This document shows, one piece after another, positions 33,065 through 44,400 of a DNA stretch of 64,000 nt. The notes beneath the pieces were generated by a model that had not been told where the DNA came from, did not search any database, and worked only from the letters and a program-made list of their open reading frames with translations. The stretch is from Chrysomallon squamiferum (lineage: Eukaryota > Mollusca > Gastropoda > Neomphalida > Peltospiridae): contig CM022668.1 in assembly GCA_012295275.1 (NCBI GenBank), forward strand, positions 10,317,531 through 10,381,530, read 5' to 3'. Made by a program: the position numbers and the translations under genes. Numbering within the stretch: the first letter of the stretch is position 1; each line of letters starts with the position of its first letter.

Positions 33065-35716
33065 AAAGACACAAATCATAGACTGAATTATATAACATGG
33101 ACATATTTATTAAACGAAATAACATATCAGTTGCTACTATTAGTAAACTGTTTTAAATGAGTTTCGAAAAAATGGTGTGCTTTACTTTGTTTCGCTGCTT
33201 TTTACAACTTGAAAAATAAATATATAACTATCGTTGAAAAATAATCGTTGCAAATAACTTTCTCAGATGTCTTCAGTACAGTCAGAATGATAGCTTTAAT
33301 GATCTTAGATAAAATTATACATTTCAATTTAACCAAGTTTAAAGTTATAGCACGATGTTTCCCATACACTAGAAAATACGTACTGGTCGTACAGTTTGTA
33401 GACTCGTATCCTCTTTGACAACCATCAACACAAGTTCCATTCACAGGATCACAAGTTGAATCTCCAAAACATTTACGTTCTTTACACAGCTTTAAACAGT
33501 TCTGTCCGTATTGATCACTGGAACATTCTGAAATACAAAAATGAATATTCCTATACTTTAATGTAACACATTCCTGTGTCATAAAACATTATTGACAATT
33601 TTAGAAAAGAAATATATACATTACAGCAGTAAACTAGACGCTCACTTATCGTATTACGTATGACTTTACTGAGAGTAAAATTTAAGTTAATGATATATAA
33701 TATTATTTAAAGGTTTCCAAGCTGAAAAGTAGCCATACATATATACAGTTTTTAACGTTGAATATCGTATTTAGTGTTATGTGTTACCATGTTTGCAGTC
33801 TGTGGACTCGTAGCCTGGTGTACACCCATTGTCACACTTCTCTACACTGTTACATGTCGATTTTCCATTACAGTGTCTCTCTGAACAGTCTTGTGTACAA
33901 CGTGAACCGTAGAAATGAGAGTCACATGCTGAAAACATCATTACAGAGAATAAATTAAAGATACCATATTAATATACGCATAACGATAATAGATTAGTAC
34001 ATACACAGATGATAGATAAATACACACGGATACACGCACTCATTCTGTCACACGTACAAATAAAGACACATACATATTTTCATATTTACTTAAAAGCAAT
34101 AAAATATTTATATCTTCTTTCAGTTTTAGTCAAAGTTGAAAGCTTTTGCTTTCTAATATCAAAATCAAAGTCATCCCGTCAAGTAAGCTTCTGTTAAACT
34201 TGATGTATATTGAACAGCTGGTATACACTCTGTTAGTGAAATTGAGTTTAACTTATATATCATCTTGATACAGCTCTTATCTCAGTAGTCAGTTAAACAA
34301 TTATTTTAATAAATTAATATTTATATTATTAGCAGAATATTCCGACGTATGCGATGATGATGCTAACAATGTTAATGGTAAAGTTCATGGTTCTTTTTTA
34401 TGAAGATCATGATAAAGGCAATGTCAATGAAGACAGTGTCTGTGATAATTAGAATTTCTATATTTTCTTTTTAAATATCTGAAATATACAACATACACAC
34501 AAAAATCCACTATAAAATTATTGGATTTTCCAGTTTACAAATTTGAACAGCAGACAACAGTGAATAATAGAAACAAACCTAATTATAAAAACACATTTAA
34601 TTTACCAGACACTTGTACTTCACAGAAATCCATTGCTGTGTCACCTCTGTTATTTGTTGACTGGTAAAGTGTGACGTATCTCGCTGTTTTATCACATGTT
34701 ATGTGTTTTATAACAGAAGTATTAGACTTCACTGTATAACACAAACAAACATCAGACCAGTTTTCACTTTGACATGTGTAAATCTTCACACCCTTCATTC
34801 GAACTCCTGTAAAGTAACAAAAAATAGACAGTTGAGATCAAAACTATCTTTATATATACTAAACTAGCAACAACATTTTTGTAATGTAATATTTCAGGAA
34901 AGATCAACCTATGAATGATATGCAACATATATATATATCCCTTTAATGTCTGTAGAAAAATTAACAAGTACTTGTTATGTTGTGAAAATAGTCTTTCTTT
35001 AAGCATTAATGAAAGACAGAATATGCTGACATTAAAATAGTTTATAATTTCAAATTCACAGATTATATATCCAGATAAAAAATTACAAATATATATATAC
35101 ATCAAGATTGGATTAAGGGCCAGAAACTAATCTAAAAAAGTATTTGTGCGTGTAGATTTATATTTGTGTGTGTGTGTGTGTGTGTGTGTTTGTGTGTGTG
35201 TGTCTGTGTGTGAATGTGTGTGTGTGTACAACTATGAATTCCTATAAGTTATGTTCACAATATTCCTTTCTTTGAATGGATGTTTAACGACGCCCATAAA
35301 CAAAAATCAGATCGGTTATTGGCTGTCAGGTTTTCAAAATTTTACGTTTCATGGAACCAATGCAAGATGAATTGACAAGGATGCTTTAGAGTATAACTGT
35401 GCGTTAATTTGATTGTGTTTCTGAATATATGTAATGTCTCTGTGTATACTTTATATGTGTGTAAGTAACCTTACTGTCATCACGGAAGTAAACAGTTATA
35501 TTTAGTATGTAGTATTCTGTTCCAAGATCCACCTGCCACCAAGTGTAGGATTGCACAGTATTTGTTAGTATGCAGTTATTTGCGTAAATCCCTTGTGACA
35601 GGTCACCATCTACAGCCAGAGAAGAGTTGTGATATTCTTTACTATAATACGAACTCTGTTTGGTTTTTTTTTTCAAGAGCAACATTTTCTGAAATTTAAG
35701 TTAAATAAAGAGTAAA

Positions 35717-35766
<50 letters not shown>

Positions 35767-38172
35767 GTAATAATAATGATAAAGCGACAACAAAGAAGCG
35801 ATACAAATTAAATAATTATACTCATTTAAAATCACACTCGCACGCACACACACATTCATACCTATCCATACTTTTACGATACGCACGTATATACATACAT
35901 ACATAATGTACGTATGCACATATATACATACAAATAGTATACATTTACCAATTGTACATTTCGGTCCTGACCATCGAATTTTGCAGGAATTAGGGTCGCC
36001 ATTACATCCTGTGACGTCATCACAACTATTAACATCACAGTGACACGTGTAGTCACAGTTCAGTCCATAGGTTCCTGGTTTACAGTTACCTAGCAATGAA
36101 GTGTAGCAACAACTAAAATTAACAAAAACAACAACAAAAACAATAGCAGCAGAAACACCAATAAAATATTTCAATGGTCCTTAAAGGAACTTGCACGTCG
36201 TTGCTATTACTGAAAATTACAGCTTTTACGAAAATTACTACCTGTATTACTTCTTCTACTTTTCTACTATTATTGCTACAAACTCGACTCTAGCTACTAC
36301 TACTACAACAACGACTCAATACTTTTGTTTATGTAATGGCATTATCTCTCTCTCTCTCAGCGTGTATAAAATTAACATGTGCAATACTACTATACTACTT
36401 CAACCACTATTACAGCTACAACTACTGCGCACATCCATTTCAACTTCTACTGGTTCTACAACTACCACGGTGATTACTACTGTGATTATATTAATTACTG
36501 TCACCTGAAGATTATGAGATACATTAACGAAAGCTACTATATTAATTAAAAGCAATATTAGCCAGCACAAAACACTTTAAAATTGCTTTATCATTCTGCA
36601 ATCTTTACACACACTGATAAAATACGATACAGTGATAGCTTCAGAAACTAATTCCCATCTGCTTTGTCATACAAAACACTTCTGAGTCAGTAAACTTAAT
36701 TCAACTAATGAACTTAGTACTTTTATTAAATTGTATTTACTCAGTGGTTTGTATGTATGTATATAATTAAATATCTATGTCTGCGTGTGACAAATTACCT
36801 AATATGTATTCAGCCTTGAAATATATATGTAATCTCTCTGTCAATCGCTCTATCTATTCAATATTTATCTATCTATTTACCTATCTATAAACATATATGT
36901 ATGCATTTATCTATGTATAAATGTATAATTTTAGTATGTACATATATATGTAAGTATGTGTCTATGTTTCTATGCATGTATATGTAGATAGATAGATAGA
37001 TTATACGTATATATATATATATATATATATAGATTTTACTCGTTATGTTTTACCACGTTTTGAAAGTTATCTAGTTTTATTTTATTTCTTGCCTATAAGA
37101 TAACTACCATCGCCATATCTGACCGCTTCCTGTATGCACGACGTCTGTAAACTCGACATCTTCCATCAGCTCGACGAAGCAGAAATCGAGCCTCGTCACT
37201 AAACCAGACAGTTATCCATCGTAACTGAGGCCAGACTCTGTGCACTTGACACCACTGAAGTCGTAGTGGACGATGTTGTTGAGTCAAAACAATCTTCTTA
37301 CAGGCCGTCTGGCTCGAATACCTGCCTCACGTAAACGATTGCACACTGAGCCGATATTCTGAAGCAGTAGAGGTTGCAATCGTGGTTCTTTCCCGTAGAT
37401 GAAGTACCCGAATGTAGCGGTCCTGGGCCCTGGTGGTTACACGTGGTCTAACTGATCTGGGACGGTCACGTGTTATTTGGTGTTGCTGTAACCGATACCA
37501 CAATCTCAAGATGGTGTTTGTGGATACATGGAACACCCGGGCTACGGCCGAGAAGGATTCGTCAGCTTGTAATCGGCCGATGGCGTTGTTTCGTTGCGGT
37601 TGACTCTGTCGTGGCATTTGTTTGATGTTTGTCAGAACAAAAATAACGAACAGAAGTATTCGACAACCTTGCATTTTTATAACCCTCGTATTCAAGTTTC
37701 ATGAACCGCACGTGCACATGCACTGGTAACGTGGTTTGCATGCGGGGACGTTGTGGCTAATAAACTCGATCATAGCCTTTATTTTGTGTTACCTGCTTTT
37801 TGGCGACTGTAACAAAAACTATACGTTTGAATCACCAAATGTCATTATATTCATAGTTTGTACATCAATATGAGTCAGTCTACAATAGTTATCTAAGAAA
37901 TCAACCATTTTGCTTTTCTTTTTTGGGAGAGTATATATATGTATATATATCCAACATCTAGAAATATTACACAAAACTCACTTGAAGTAAGTCAAATAAA
38001 ATTAAACAGACTATCCAAAGAAGAAGAACAACAACAACCACAAAAATTATAATACATTTTTTTTTAAATAAAAAAAAACATAAATAAAACAACTCACCTT
38101 TTCCTGATACATGTTCAATCTTGAAATAAACGCACAAGGCAGAAAGAAAAAAAAAATCCAGCACTTCAACAT
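29522..38172 (-). CDS. R5: lectin-EGF-ITAM receptor with indels in the first exons
   Basis: Exons: signal peptide (38098-38172), EGF1 (35949-36089), FTP-A (35475-35688), FTP-B (34606-34806), EGF2-6 (33788-33928, 33384-33527, 32534-32674, 31469-31612, 30879-31019), TM (30287-30383) and tail (29522-29870). EGF and tail exons are intact. The signal peptide exon is one base short in a T10 run and FTP-A one base long in an A10 run. With all exons the frame hits a stop in EGF1. If EGF1 is skipped, phases become 0-0 and the frame is open to the tail stop (1647 nt, 548 aa). The upstream TATA is also degraded. Possibly a pseudogene, an assembly error in homopolymers, or a real EGF1-less form. Intron 1 holds a Tc1 relic and the EGF4-5 intron a LINE relic. 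Confidence 0.72.
30287..30383 (-). CDS. R5 transmembrane exon
   Basis: 97 nt, phase 1-2; [19 protein letters not shown]. Confidence 0.85.
30879..31019 (-). CDS. R5 EGF6 (type e, [10 protein letters not shown])
   Basis: 141 nt, phase 1-1, eight cysteines. Confidence 0.85.
31469..31612 (-). CDS. R5 EGF5 (type d, [11 protein letters not shown])
   Basis: 144 nt, phase 1-1, eight cysteines; donor CA|GTTCGT instead of GTACGT. Confidence 0.83.
31900..32405 (-). mobile_element. 5'-truncated LINE reverse transcriptase relic
   Basis: Minus-strand frame reads [52 protein letters not shown], then after a frame break [17 protein letters not shown]. This is the order of a non-LTR (LINE) RT palm/thumb region; the catalytic YADD is HADN. 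Open for 100 codons but isolated and decayed. Confidence 0.8.
32534..32674 (-). CDS. R5 EGF4 (type e variant, CNNKYGYNC)
   Basis: 141 nt, phase 1-1, eight cysteines; [13 protein letters not shown]. Donor flanked by degenerate donor-like repeats (32440-32533). Confidence 0.83.
33003..33064. repeat. (TA)n/(CA)n microsatellite
   Basis: Preceded by (TCTA)n at 32946-33005. Intronic in R5. Confidence 0.95.
33384..33527 (-). CDS. R5 EGF3 (type d, [11 protein letters not shown])
   Basis: 144 nt, phase 1-1, eight cysteines. Confidence 0.85.
33788..33928 (-). CDS. R5 EGF2 (type c, [11 protein letters not shown])
   Basis: 141 nt, phase 1-1, eight cysteines. Sits directly after the lectin, with no type b EGF as in R2/R3/R6/R7. 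Confidence 0.85.
34606..34806 (-). CDS. R5 FTP-B (second lectin half)
   Basis: 201 nt, phase 1-1; [16 protein letters not shown] … [15 protein letters not shown] with an RGD tripeptide. Confidence 0.82.
35475..35688 (-). CDS. R5 FTP-A (first lectin half), one base long
   Basis: 214 nt; [18 protein letters not shown] and [13 protein letters not shown]. Open only when entered in phase 0, because of an extra base in the A10 run. Ends in phase 1 as expected. Confidence 0.75.
35721..35768. repeat. (AAT)n microsatellite
   Basis: About 15 units just upstream of FTP-A in the R5 intron. Confidence 0.95.
35949..36089 (-). CDS. R5 EGF1 (type a, [12 protein letters not shown])
   Basis: 141 nt, phase 1-1, eight cysteines, intact in itself; but the preceding signal peptide exon no longer leads into its frame. 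Confidence 0.75.
37080..37700 (-). mobile_element. 3'-truncated Tc1/mariner transposase relic in R5 intron 1
   Basis: Minus-strand frames: [20 protein letters not shown] (helix-turn-helix), [20 protein letters not shown], then after a frameshift [15 protein letters not shown] and [17 protein letters not shown]. First catalytic Asp region is present; the later D and E are missing. Noticeably GC-richer than its surroundings. A different, younger-looking family from the elements in R3/R6/R7. Confidence 0.85.
38098..38172 (-). CDS. R5 signal peptide exon, one base short
   Basis: ATG 38170-38172. Frame reads [20 protein letters not shown] and ends in phase 0 at AAAG|GTGAGT. The paralogue frame (LSALCVYFK) is reached only by restoring one T in the T10 run. 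The donor also lies 6 nt further out than in paralogues. Confidence 0.65.
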
Positions 38173-38205
38173 TTTGTCTGTTCTGAAACAACGAAATCTG
38201 TGCAC

Positions 38206-38206
<1 letters not shown>

Positions 38207-38233
<27 letters not shown>
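38207..38233. repeat. A27 homopolymer
   Basis: Pure A run upstream (gene sense) of the R5 signal peptide exon. Confidence 0.9.
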
Positions 38234-38236
<3 letters not shown>

Positions 38237-38481
38237 GTTCTTTATCTCTCACTACAGAGTTATGTGAACTAACAACAAATCATAAAACACACGTCCTTCA
38301 ACGGGTAGTTATAAATACACTTACTAGAGGTGTGTTCTGAACATGTATTCGAGTGTTTCTTTTAAATGTGTCAAGCTGTAATCATAAGTGTAAAATAAAT
38401 GTTATCAAACAAGTTAACCAGGAAGATGTTTTTATCTTTATGCAGGAGCGTATCCTGGATTCTGAAGTGGGTACCAAATGT

Positions 38482-38486
<5 letters not shown>

Positions 38487-38558
<72 letters not shown>

Positions 38559-38582
38559 ATATATATATATATATATATATAT
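38487..38582. repeat. (CT)n followed by (TA)n
   Basis: About 35 CT units then TA units, 5' of R5, within a block also present 5' of R2 (60230-60330) and the ghost locus (61910-62020), where it is (TCTA)n instead. Confidence 0.95.
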
Positions 38583-38984
38583 CAACAGACACGACGGACA
38601 CACATATCAATCAAAAGAGAAACATACAAACACATATGAACAGTTTGTACGTACACACAAACACGCAGACTTACAGATTTCTAGTATGTACACGTATGTA
38701 ATATATTTTCACCAGATTTATTTCATAAGTAGCCTTTATCATTGACAAACATTATAAGAACTAAATAAAAAAATAAAATAAGGGTCTTTGGGTTTAATAA
38801 TCGTTTAACTAATGTAATCTAAAGTATTGCCTTTTGTTGTGAATACCTCTGTAACGACTGATGAATATGTATTTAACTAAGCTTTAAAAATACGAATTGG
38901 CTCTGAATGTTTATATTATTTAAAAATATTAATTTTATATTTATTTTCTAGGGATTCAAGTTGACCATTGTAATGTATATTACG

Positions 38985-39165
38985 ATCTGCCCCTACAAGT
39001 GTTTGAAAATCGTTCTACATATGTTATCGCTGACACAGAGTAATGACTTACAATGCAACGTTCGCTAAGCTAATTGTGATAAGAAATTAGTATTACGAGT
39101 GTTTGTACGGTGACACTGTTGTGTATCTACACACAGATAAAGAAGAGTGGACGTTATTTTCAACC
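38985..39165 (-). promoter_or_regulatory. R5 upstream block, degraded TATA
   Basis: AGATAA at 39135-39140 kept; purine box is GAGTGG; the TATA position reads TGTAAGTCA (39041-39050). Most diverged copy of the block, matching the damaged first exons of R5. Confidence 0.5.
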
Positions 39166-39219
39166 ATAAAAAACAAAACAAAATAATTTTTTTAAATAAT
39201 ACTTTCTTTTTTCTTTTAC

Positions 39220-39225
39220 TTTATT
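39220..39225 (-). terminator. conserved AATAAA poly(A) signal of R4
   Basis: Same relative position as in paralogues. Confidence 0.5.
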
Positions 39226-39327
39226 TTGATTTTTAAGTATAAATCAGGTCAATTTCATTTTTGTTTTTTCATAGATAATATGAACTTTTAAACTATATCA
39301 CATAATATGCAAATATGCATGCATGCG

Positions 39328-39429
<102 letters not shown>

Positions 39430-39559
39430 GAGAAAAAAAAATGGTGAGGCAAACAAAAGAAATATAATTTTATCTTTAGGTGGGTGTTTATATATCGATT
39501 GTTAAATATTTACAACAGACTGAACATTGTTACAAGAATAGCTCAGTTAAATACAATGG

Positions 39560-39735
39560 AATAACAACGTAATATTTAAATACACAAATAACACGAGAAT
39601 AGCGCAACACGTAAAACTATAAATAAAACTAAAATAAGGGGAAGCACTTAATTAGCCCCCAAAACTCGATATTAACGTAACATTTAAACACAAAATTAAC
39701 ACGAGAATAACATAATATTAAATACAGATTACATC
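39560..39735. repeat. degenerate tandem repeat in R4 3' flank
   Basis: Same family as 640-960. Confidence 0.6.
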
Positions 39736-39884
39736 TTTATTTGTACAAAGGTAAAAGAAAGAATACTTAATCTAACTGATTACACAGATGAATGTAAACT
39801 ATGTGCACATTTTGACACGAAATCTGGACTTCACAGTAAAACACACTAAAATGCATATAAACTCGCATTAACACTGACAATTGT

Positions 39885-40032
39885 ATTGCTGTTATCTTTT
39901 CAAACGTGTTACGTGAATGTTCTACGTTCCACTTGAGTTTTTCGTACTCGTTCATTTGAACAGTTTGACTGCTATTAACGTAATCATTTCTAGTCGTGTT
40001 TCTCTCCAACTGATCACGTGACGATGTGTGAC
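39885..40032 (-). pseudogene. untranslated remnant of the R4 ITAM tail
   Basis: Out of frame with the upstream part of the exon. Still reads [17 protein letters not shown] and NTFEKI: the second ITAM tyrosine is Phe, the spacing is 10, and the normal stop is lost. Confidence 0.8.
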
Positions 40033-40184
40033 TTAAGATAACTTGAAATCGTAAGCATAACCGGTGTAAGCACCAGGTTCAGTCAGAGTTTCCTCATTTC
40101 TTTCTTCGTGTTCCGAGTTTTGATCAGTTCTCTCGTGGTTTGTCGTCACGTCATTTATCTTCCGTGTAGTTCTGTTTATACACC
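40033..40184 (-). CDS. R4 truncated cytoplasmic tail
   Basis: Acceptor TTTACCAG|G; CINRTTRKINDVTTNHER … NSEHEERNEETLTEPGA and YAYDFKLS then TAA. The HYENI segment of paralogues is deleted and a small indel near 40040 shifts the frame. Confidence 0.78.
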
Positions 40185-40328
40185 TGGTAAACAAAAAAAA
40201 ACACCAAATAAAACTCACATACATTCATTCGTTGAATCTTTAGTTTTCCTTCTATTTTATACGCCTAATTTATGAGTGTTTATATTTGTATGCTTCTATG
40301 CATGTGTCTGTGTGTGTGTATAGATAGG

Positions 40329-40401
<73 letters not shown>

Positions 40402-40737
40402 GGATGGATAGATGGTTGGATGGATGGATGGATGGATGGATGGACAGATAGATAGAGAGATCCAGAGAGAGATAAATAGATAGATAGGTAGTTAGATAGA
40501 GAGATTATGTATGTGTGTGTGTGTTTGTCAGTTTCTGTGTGTGTATGAGCTCACTGAATATTTGTTCTAGATTTTGTCTCTTATTTCTGTGTACGTTATA
40601 TCAAAGTATTTAAGTGTTTATATGTTATGTTTCTGTGCATGTTTATTACACTGGTATACGAGTGAGTGTGTATCTATGTTAATTTTAGTAATGTGTGTCT
40701 GTACTCAAACACACATATACATATTAAAGTTACATGA

Positions 40738-40769
<32 letters not shown>

Positions 40770-40803
40770 GTATGTATGTATGCCTGTAGGTTTGAATGTA
40801 TTG

Positions 40804-40860
<57 letters not shown>

Positions 40861-41349
40861 TTGAATCTTTTCTTGTTTTCTCTTTATTTATGGTATATCT
40901 ACATGTGTATGTATGCATGCATGTACGTTTATGTGTGTGTATCTGTATGTGTGCGTATGTGTATATGTATGTAACTGTCTGTGAGAGACTGATAATAATT
41001 CCTACCAAAAAGTGACTGAGGCGAAGATGACAGCTGATACAACGAGTACAACAGAAATGACCATGATAGTCACATCTTTACTGACTCCTGGTGAAGTGAC
41101 TTCTATGTGAAACAAAATAAATGATAAAAATGAATTAAGAAATGATAGAGAAGAAAGAACGGAAAGAGAAAACCACTATATTTTTTGTTTTGTGTATTAT
41201 TTTAAATAAGAGGTAAAGGAAAACCCGTATAAAAGTGTGTATGTGTCTGAATGTCTGTGTGTGAGTACGTCCACATGTATGTACAACTGTTTGTTCAAAT
41301 GAACCTACAGTCAGTTTTAGGTAAGGCTGTTAAGTTATGTTTTTTATCT

Positions 41350-41381
<32 letters not shown>

Positions 41382-41389
41382 TGATATAT

Positions 41390-41428
<39 letters not shown>

Positions 41429-44400
41429 TGATATATTTATTTATGAACTGGTGATTATGATTTAAGTCATACTTTGAATTATAGTGATAGTTATCTTTCT
41501 TGAAGCATATTGCACGATTCAAAATACATTGCTAAACTAACTGTAATGAGAAAAACAGATCTGGAACCAAACTTTCATGAAAGAAAAGAATACCACGCAT
41601 AAAATAAATACTAGTAAATAAAAAATTTTAAAGTTAATAAACCATAAAAATAAATAAATAATAAACACACAAATAAATATATGAAAAGTAAATAAACTCA
41701 TTTTGAAGCATATTTGATAACAGATAAAATAACGAGGCATGAGGTATTAAGTAATCCAAACTTGGTCGTGTATTTTAGTATATCTAAATGTGGCTGTAAA
41801 TATTGTGTATGTTACATTAACACTTCTCATCTTCCGCACAAACATTTCATGCAGTGCATTAATATGTTTAAATTTGGCTACAAATGTTGTATTCATCATA
41901 TTAACATATGTAAGCTTCAGTACAAACTATTCCTGCAGTACATTAATATATTTAAAGTTGGCTATAAATATTGTACGACACTGACATACGTATATATAGA
42001 TATTTCAGTACAAACCTTGCGTGCAGGTTTCGCCTTCCCAGCCTGACAAACATCCACCAACACAGAGTCCACTTTGATGATGACAGTTTTCAGAAATCAG
42101 ACAATGTCTGTCTTCACATTTCTTTAAGCACTGTTCTCCGTAAGTACCCTGATTACACTCTGAAAAATATCAGTTTTAACTTTAGCACTGGTACAAACTC
42201 ACTGATATTCCATGGAAGAAAATTTGTTAAAGTAAATTAGGGTACATATTCTTACAGGCTGAGAGACAGAATGAAATCACAAAGTTTTAGAAAATGTATA
42301 CCACTGTAAAAGAAAAAATGTAACAGCAAAATATAATGAATTACGTCGCTATTAACAGTGACAGCTACATAAGAAAGCTGATAATAACAGTAGCAGCTCT
42401 GGTACTTGTAAAGAGTAATGGTAATGTTGTTTCTAGGACTAGCAGTATGAGTTACATTAGCAAATGTTTTTGTTGTAGTGGTTGTAGTGGTAGTACTATA
42501 ATATATTGAATGTATTGCGTGCGTGTTAAGAAAATCTATAATTCAGTTAAGAACAGAAAAATAACAGCTCAGCATAATTTTATGTTTGTTTGTTTGTTTT
42601 ACTTTCTGTGCATGAGTCACTTCTCCAGCCAGGTAAACATTCTCCTTCGCAAGATCCTGTCACGTGATCACAAGGTGCATGTGTATTTTTACACTTTCTG
42701 CTGCTGCAGTTGTAAACACAGTTTGGTCCAAACATCCCATCACAACCTGAAGTAGATTAATTTATTTCTTGTACAGCAATACTTCTGTTTCAAATTACAT
42801 TATTAATATAACCTAGAGTGTCCACTTGCTTTGAATTGTTTTAACACCAGGACTTTAACTGTGAAGACTGAAATGTAGGAATGATTTCTTCTGTTCATAA
42901 CACGTACAGACGTAATTACATTTCTGTCTACATTTCTACCCATCTGCCCATCAAGTTAACTAGAAGCCACATAATTATATATATACATACAGACATTAAA
43001 TCAAATAAACAAAGAAATACCTACACAGATCCTGCAAACATATATAAATACACATACATAAACCGATATATGCACGTACATAACTTCATTATATACATAA
43101 TTTTCCTGAAAACTTAGTCTAGCAACAATGTAATTTATACAGATGTGTTGTTATTCTTCAGTAACTGATATTAATTCACCAGTCCTGTAATAAAAGAATA
43201 GTTAAAACATGACTCACGTTCATTACAACTTGGATTTTTCCATCCTGGTTGACAACCATTTTGACATTTTCCATTGTGAACATTACACTTAGAGTTGTTA
43301 TCTTTACAATGTCTTTCACTACACTTGTACTCACAGTTAGGTCCATACGTGTCATGTCTACATTCTGCATAAAAAAAAGGAATCATTTAAAATAATTGTT
43401 ATTGTTATTGATGTGTTGACGTACTAGTATTGTATCTCAACATGTGCTAGCCTGTTGTTGTTATTTGACGGTCCGTCTATTTATATCTCTACCTATCTCT
43501 TAGCTATATCTTTGTCTGTGTGTCTGTCAGTCTGTCTTCGCAGGTTTCTCCTCATCAGAGGGACAAATAATAAAACGTTTTTTGAAAATATTTACAGTTT
43601 TTTTTCTCATCCACCACCCGCAATAAACATAAATCGTTGTGGCCAGGCGTTGCTATAGCAATCACCCAGGCTTTCTCCAACAAAACAATTTTAAACATAT
43701 TGAGATCACTGGTGGATGTAAATAAGACATAATTGTCTCTTCATAAAACACATATAAAGCATATTTCACAAAATACTGCATTTCAAACCCAAATAGAGCT
43801 CCGATTTTTTACCTCTAACATCTCATAAGATGCAGTGTTTATGAAACATACGTATGCTCGGACTGATGTTGAATGATTAAATTATTAAAATTATGTACCA
43901 CATGGTCTGATGGGAAAGCGTTTGGCGACTGCAGTTCGCGGTCGCTTGTGGTTCGACAAAACACAACACTGTCAGCAAACACCGTGCAGTGCAACAAATG
44001 AGCCAAACCATCTTCTAAAAACATCGTATAAAACTGCCGTACAATAATAAAATAATCTTGTGGTGATAATTACTGATTGTATTACGACACTTACTGACTG
44101 TACAGTCTGGTTTTTCCCAACCTGCAAGGCAGCCATCTTTACATGTTCCATTCTCTGTGTCACAGTCCTGTCTACCTTTACAATGTCTGCCAGCACAAGA
44201 CATGTTACAGTTGTATCCATACGTGCCACTACAACCTGATAACACAAAAAACAAGACAAGAACGAAACATCACTTGTTAAATATATACAATTTATTTTAT
44301 AACTAATATGATTCTGTGTGTGGATATATGTGAAAGTGTGTTTGAAGTATGTATGCTGAATTTAGGACAAAAGATTATTTACAATATAGAAAAAATATCT

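Noticed and set aside
36090-36174. Apparent signal peptide ([19 protein letters not shown]) in frame with R5 EGF1
   Set aside because: There is no ATG (it begins at TTG), and the stretch is the pyrimidine-rich intron end before the EGF1 acceptor TTGCTAG.
42881-43117. Plus-strand ORF in the R4 intron
   Set aside because: AT-rich composition and no recognisable domain; within an intron of the opposite strand.
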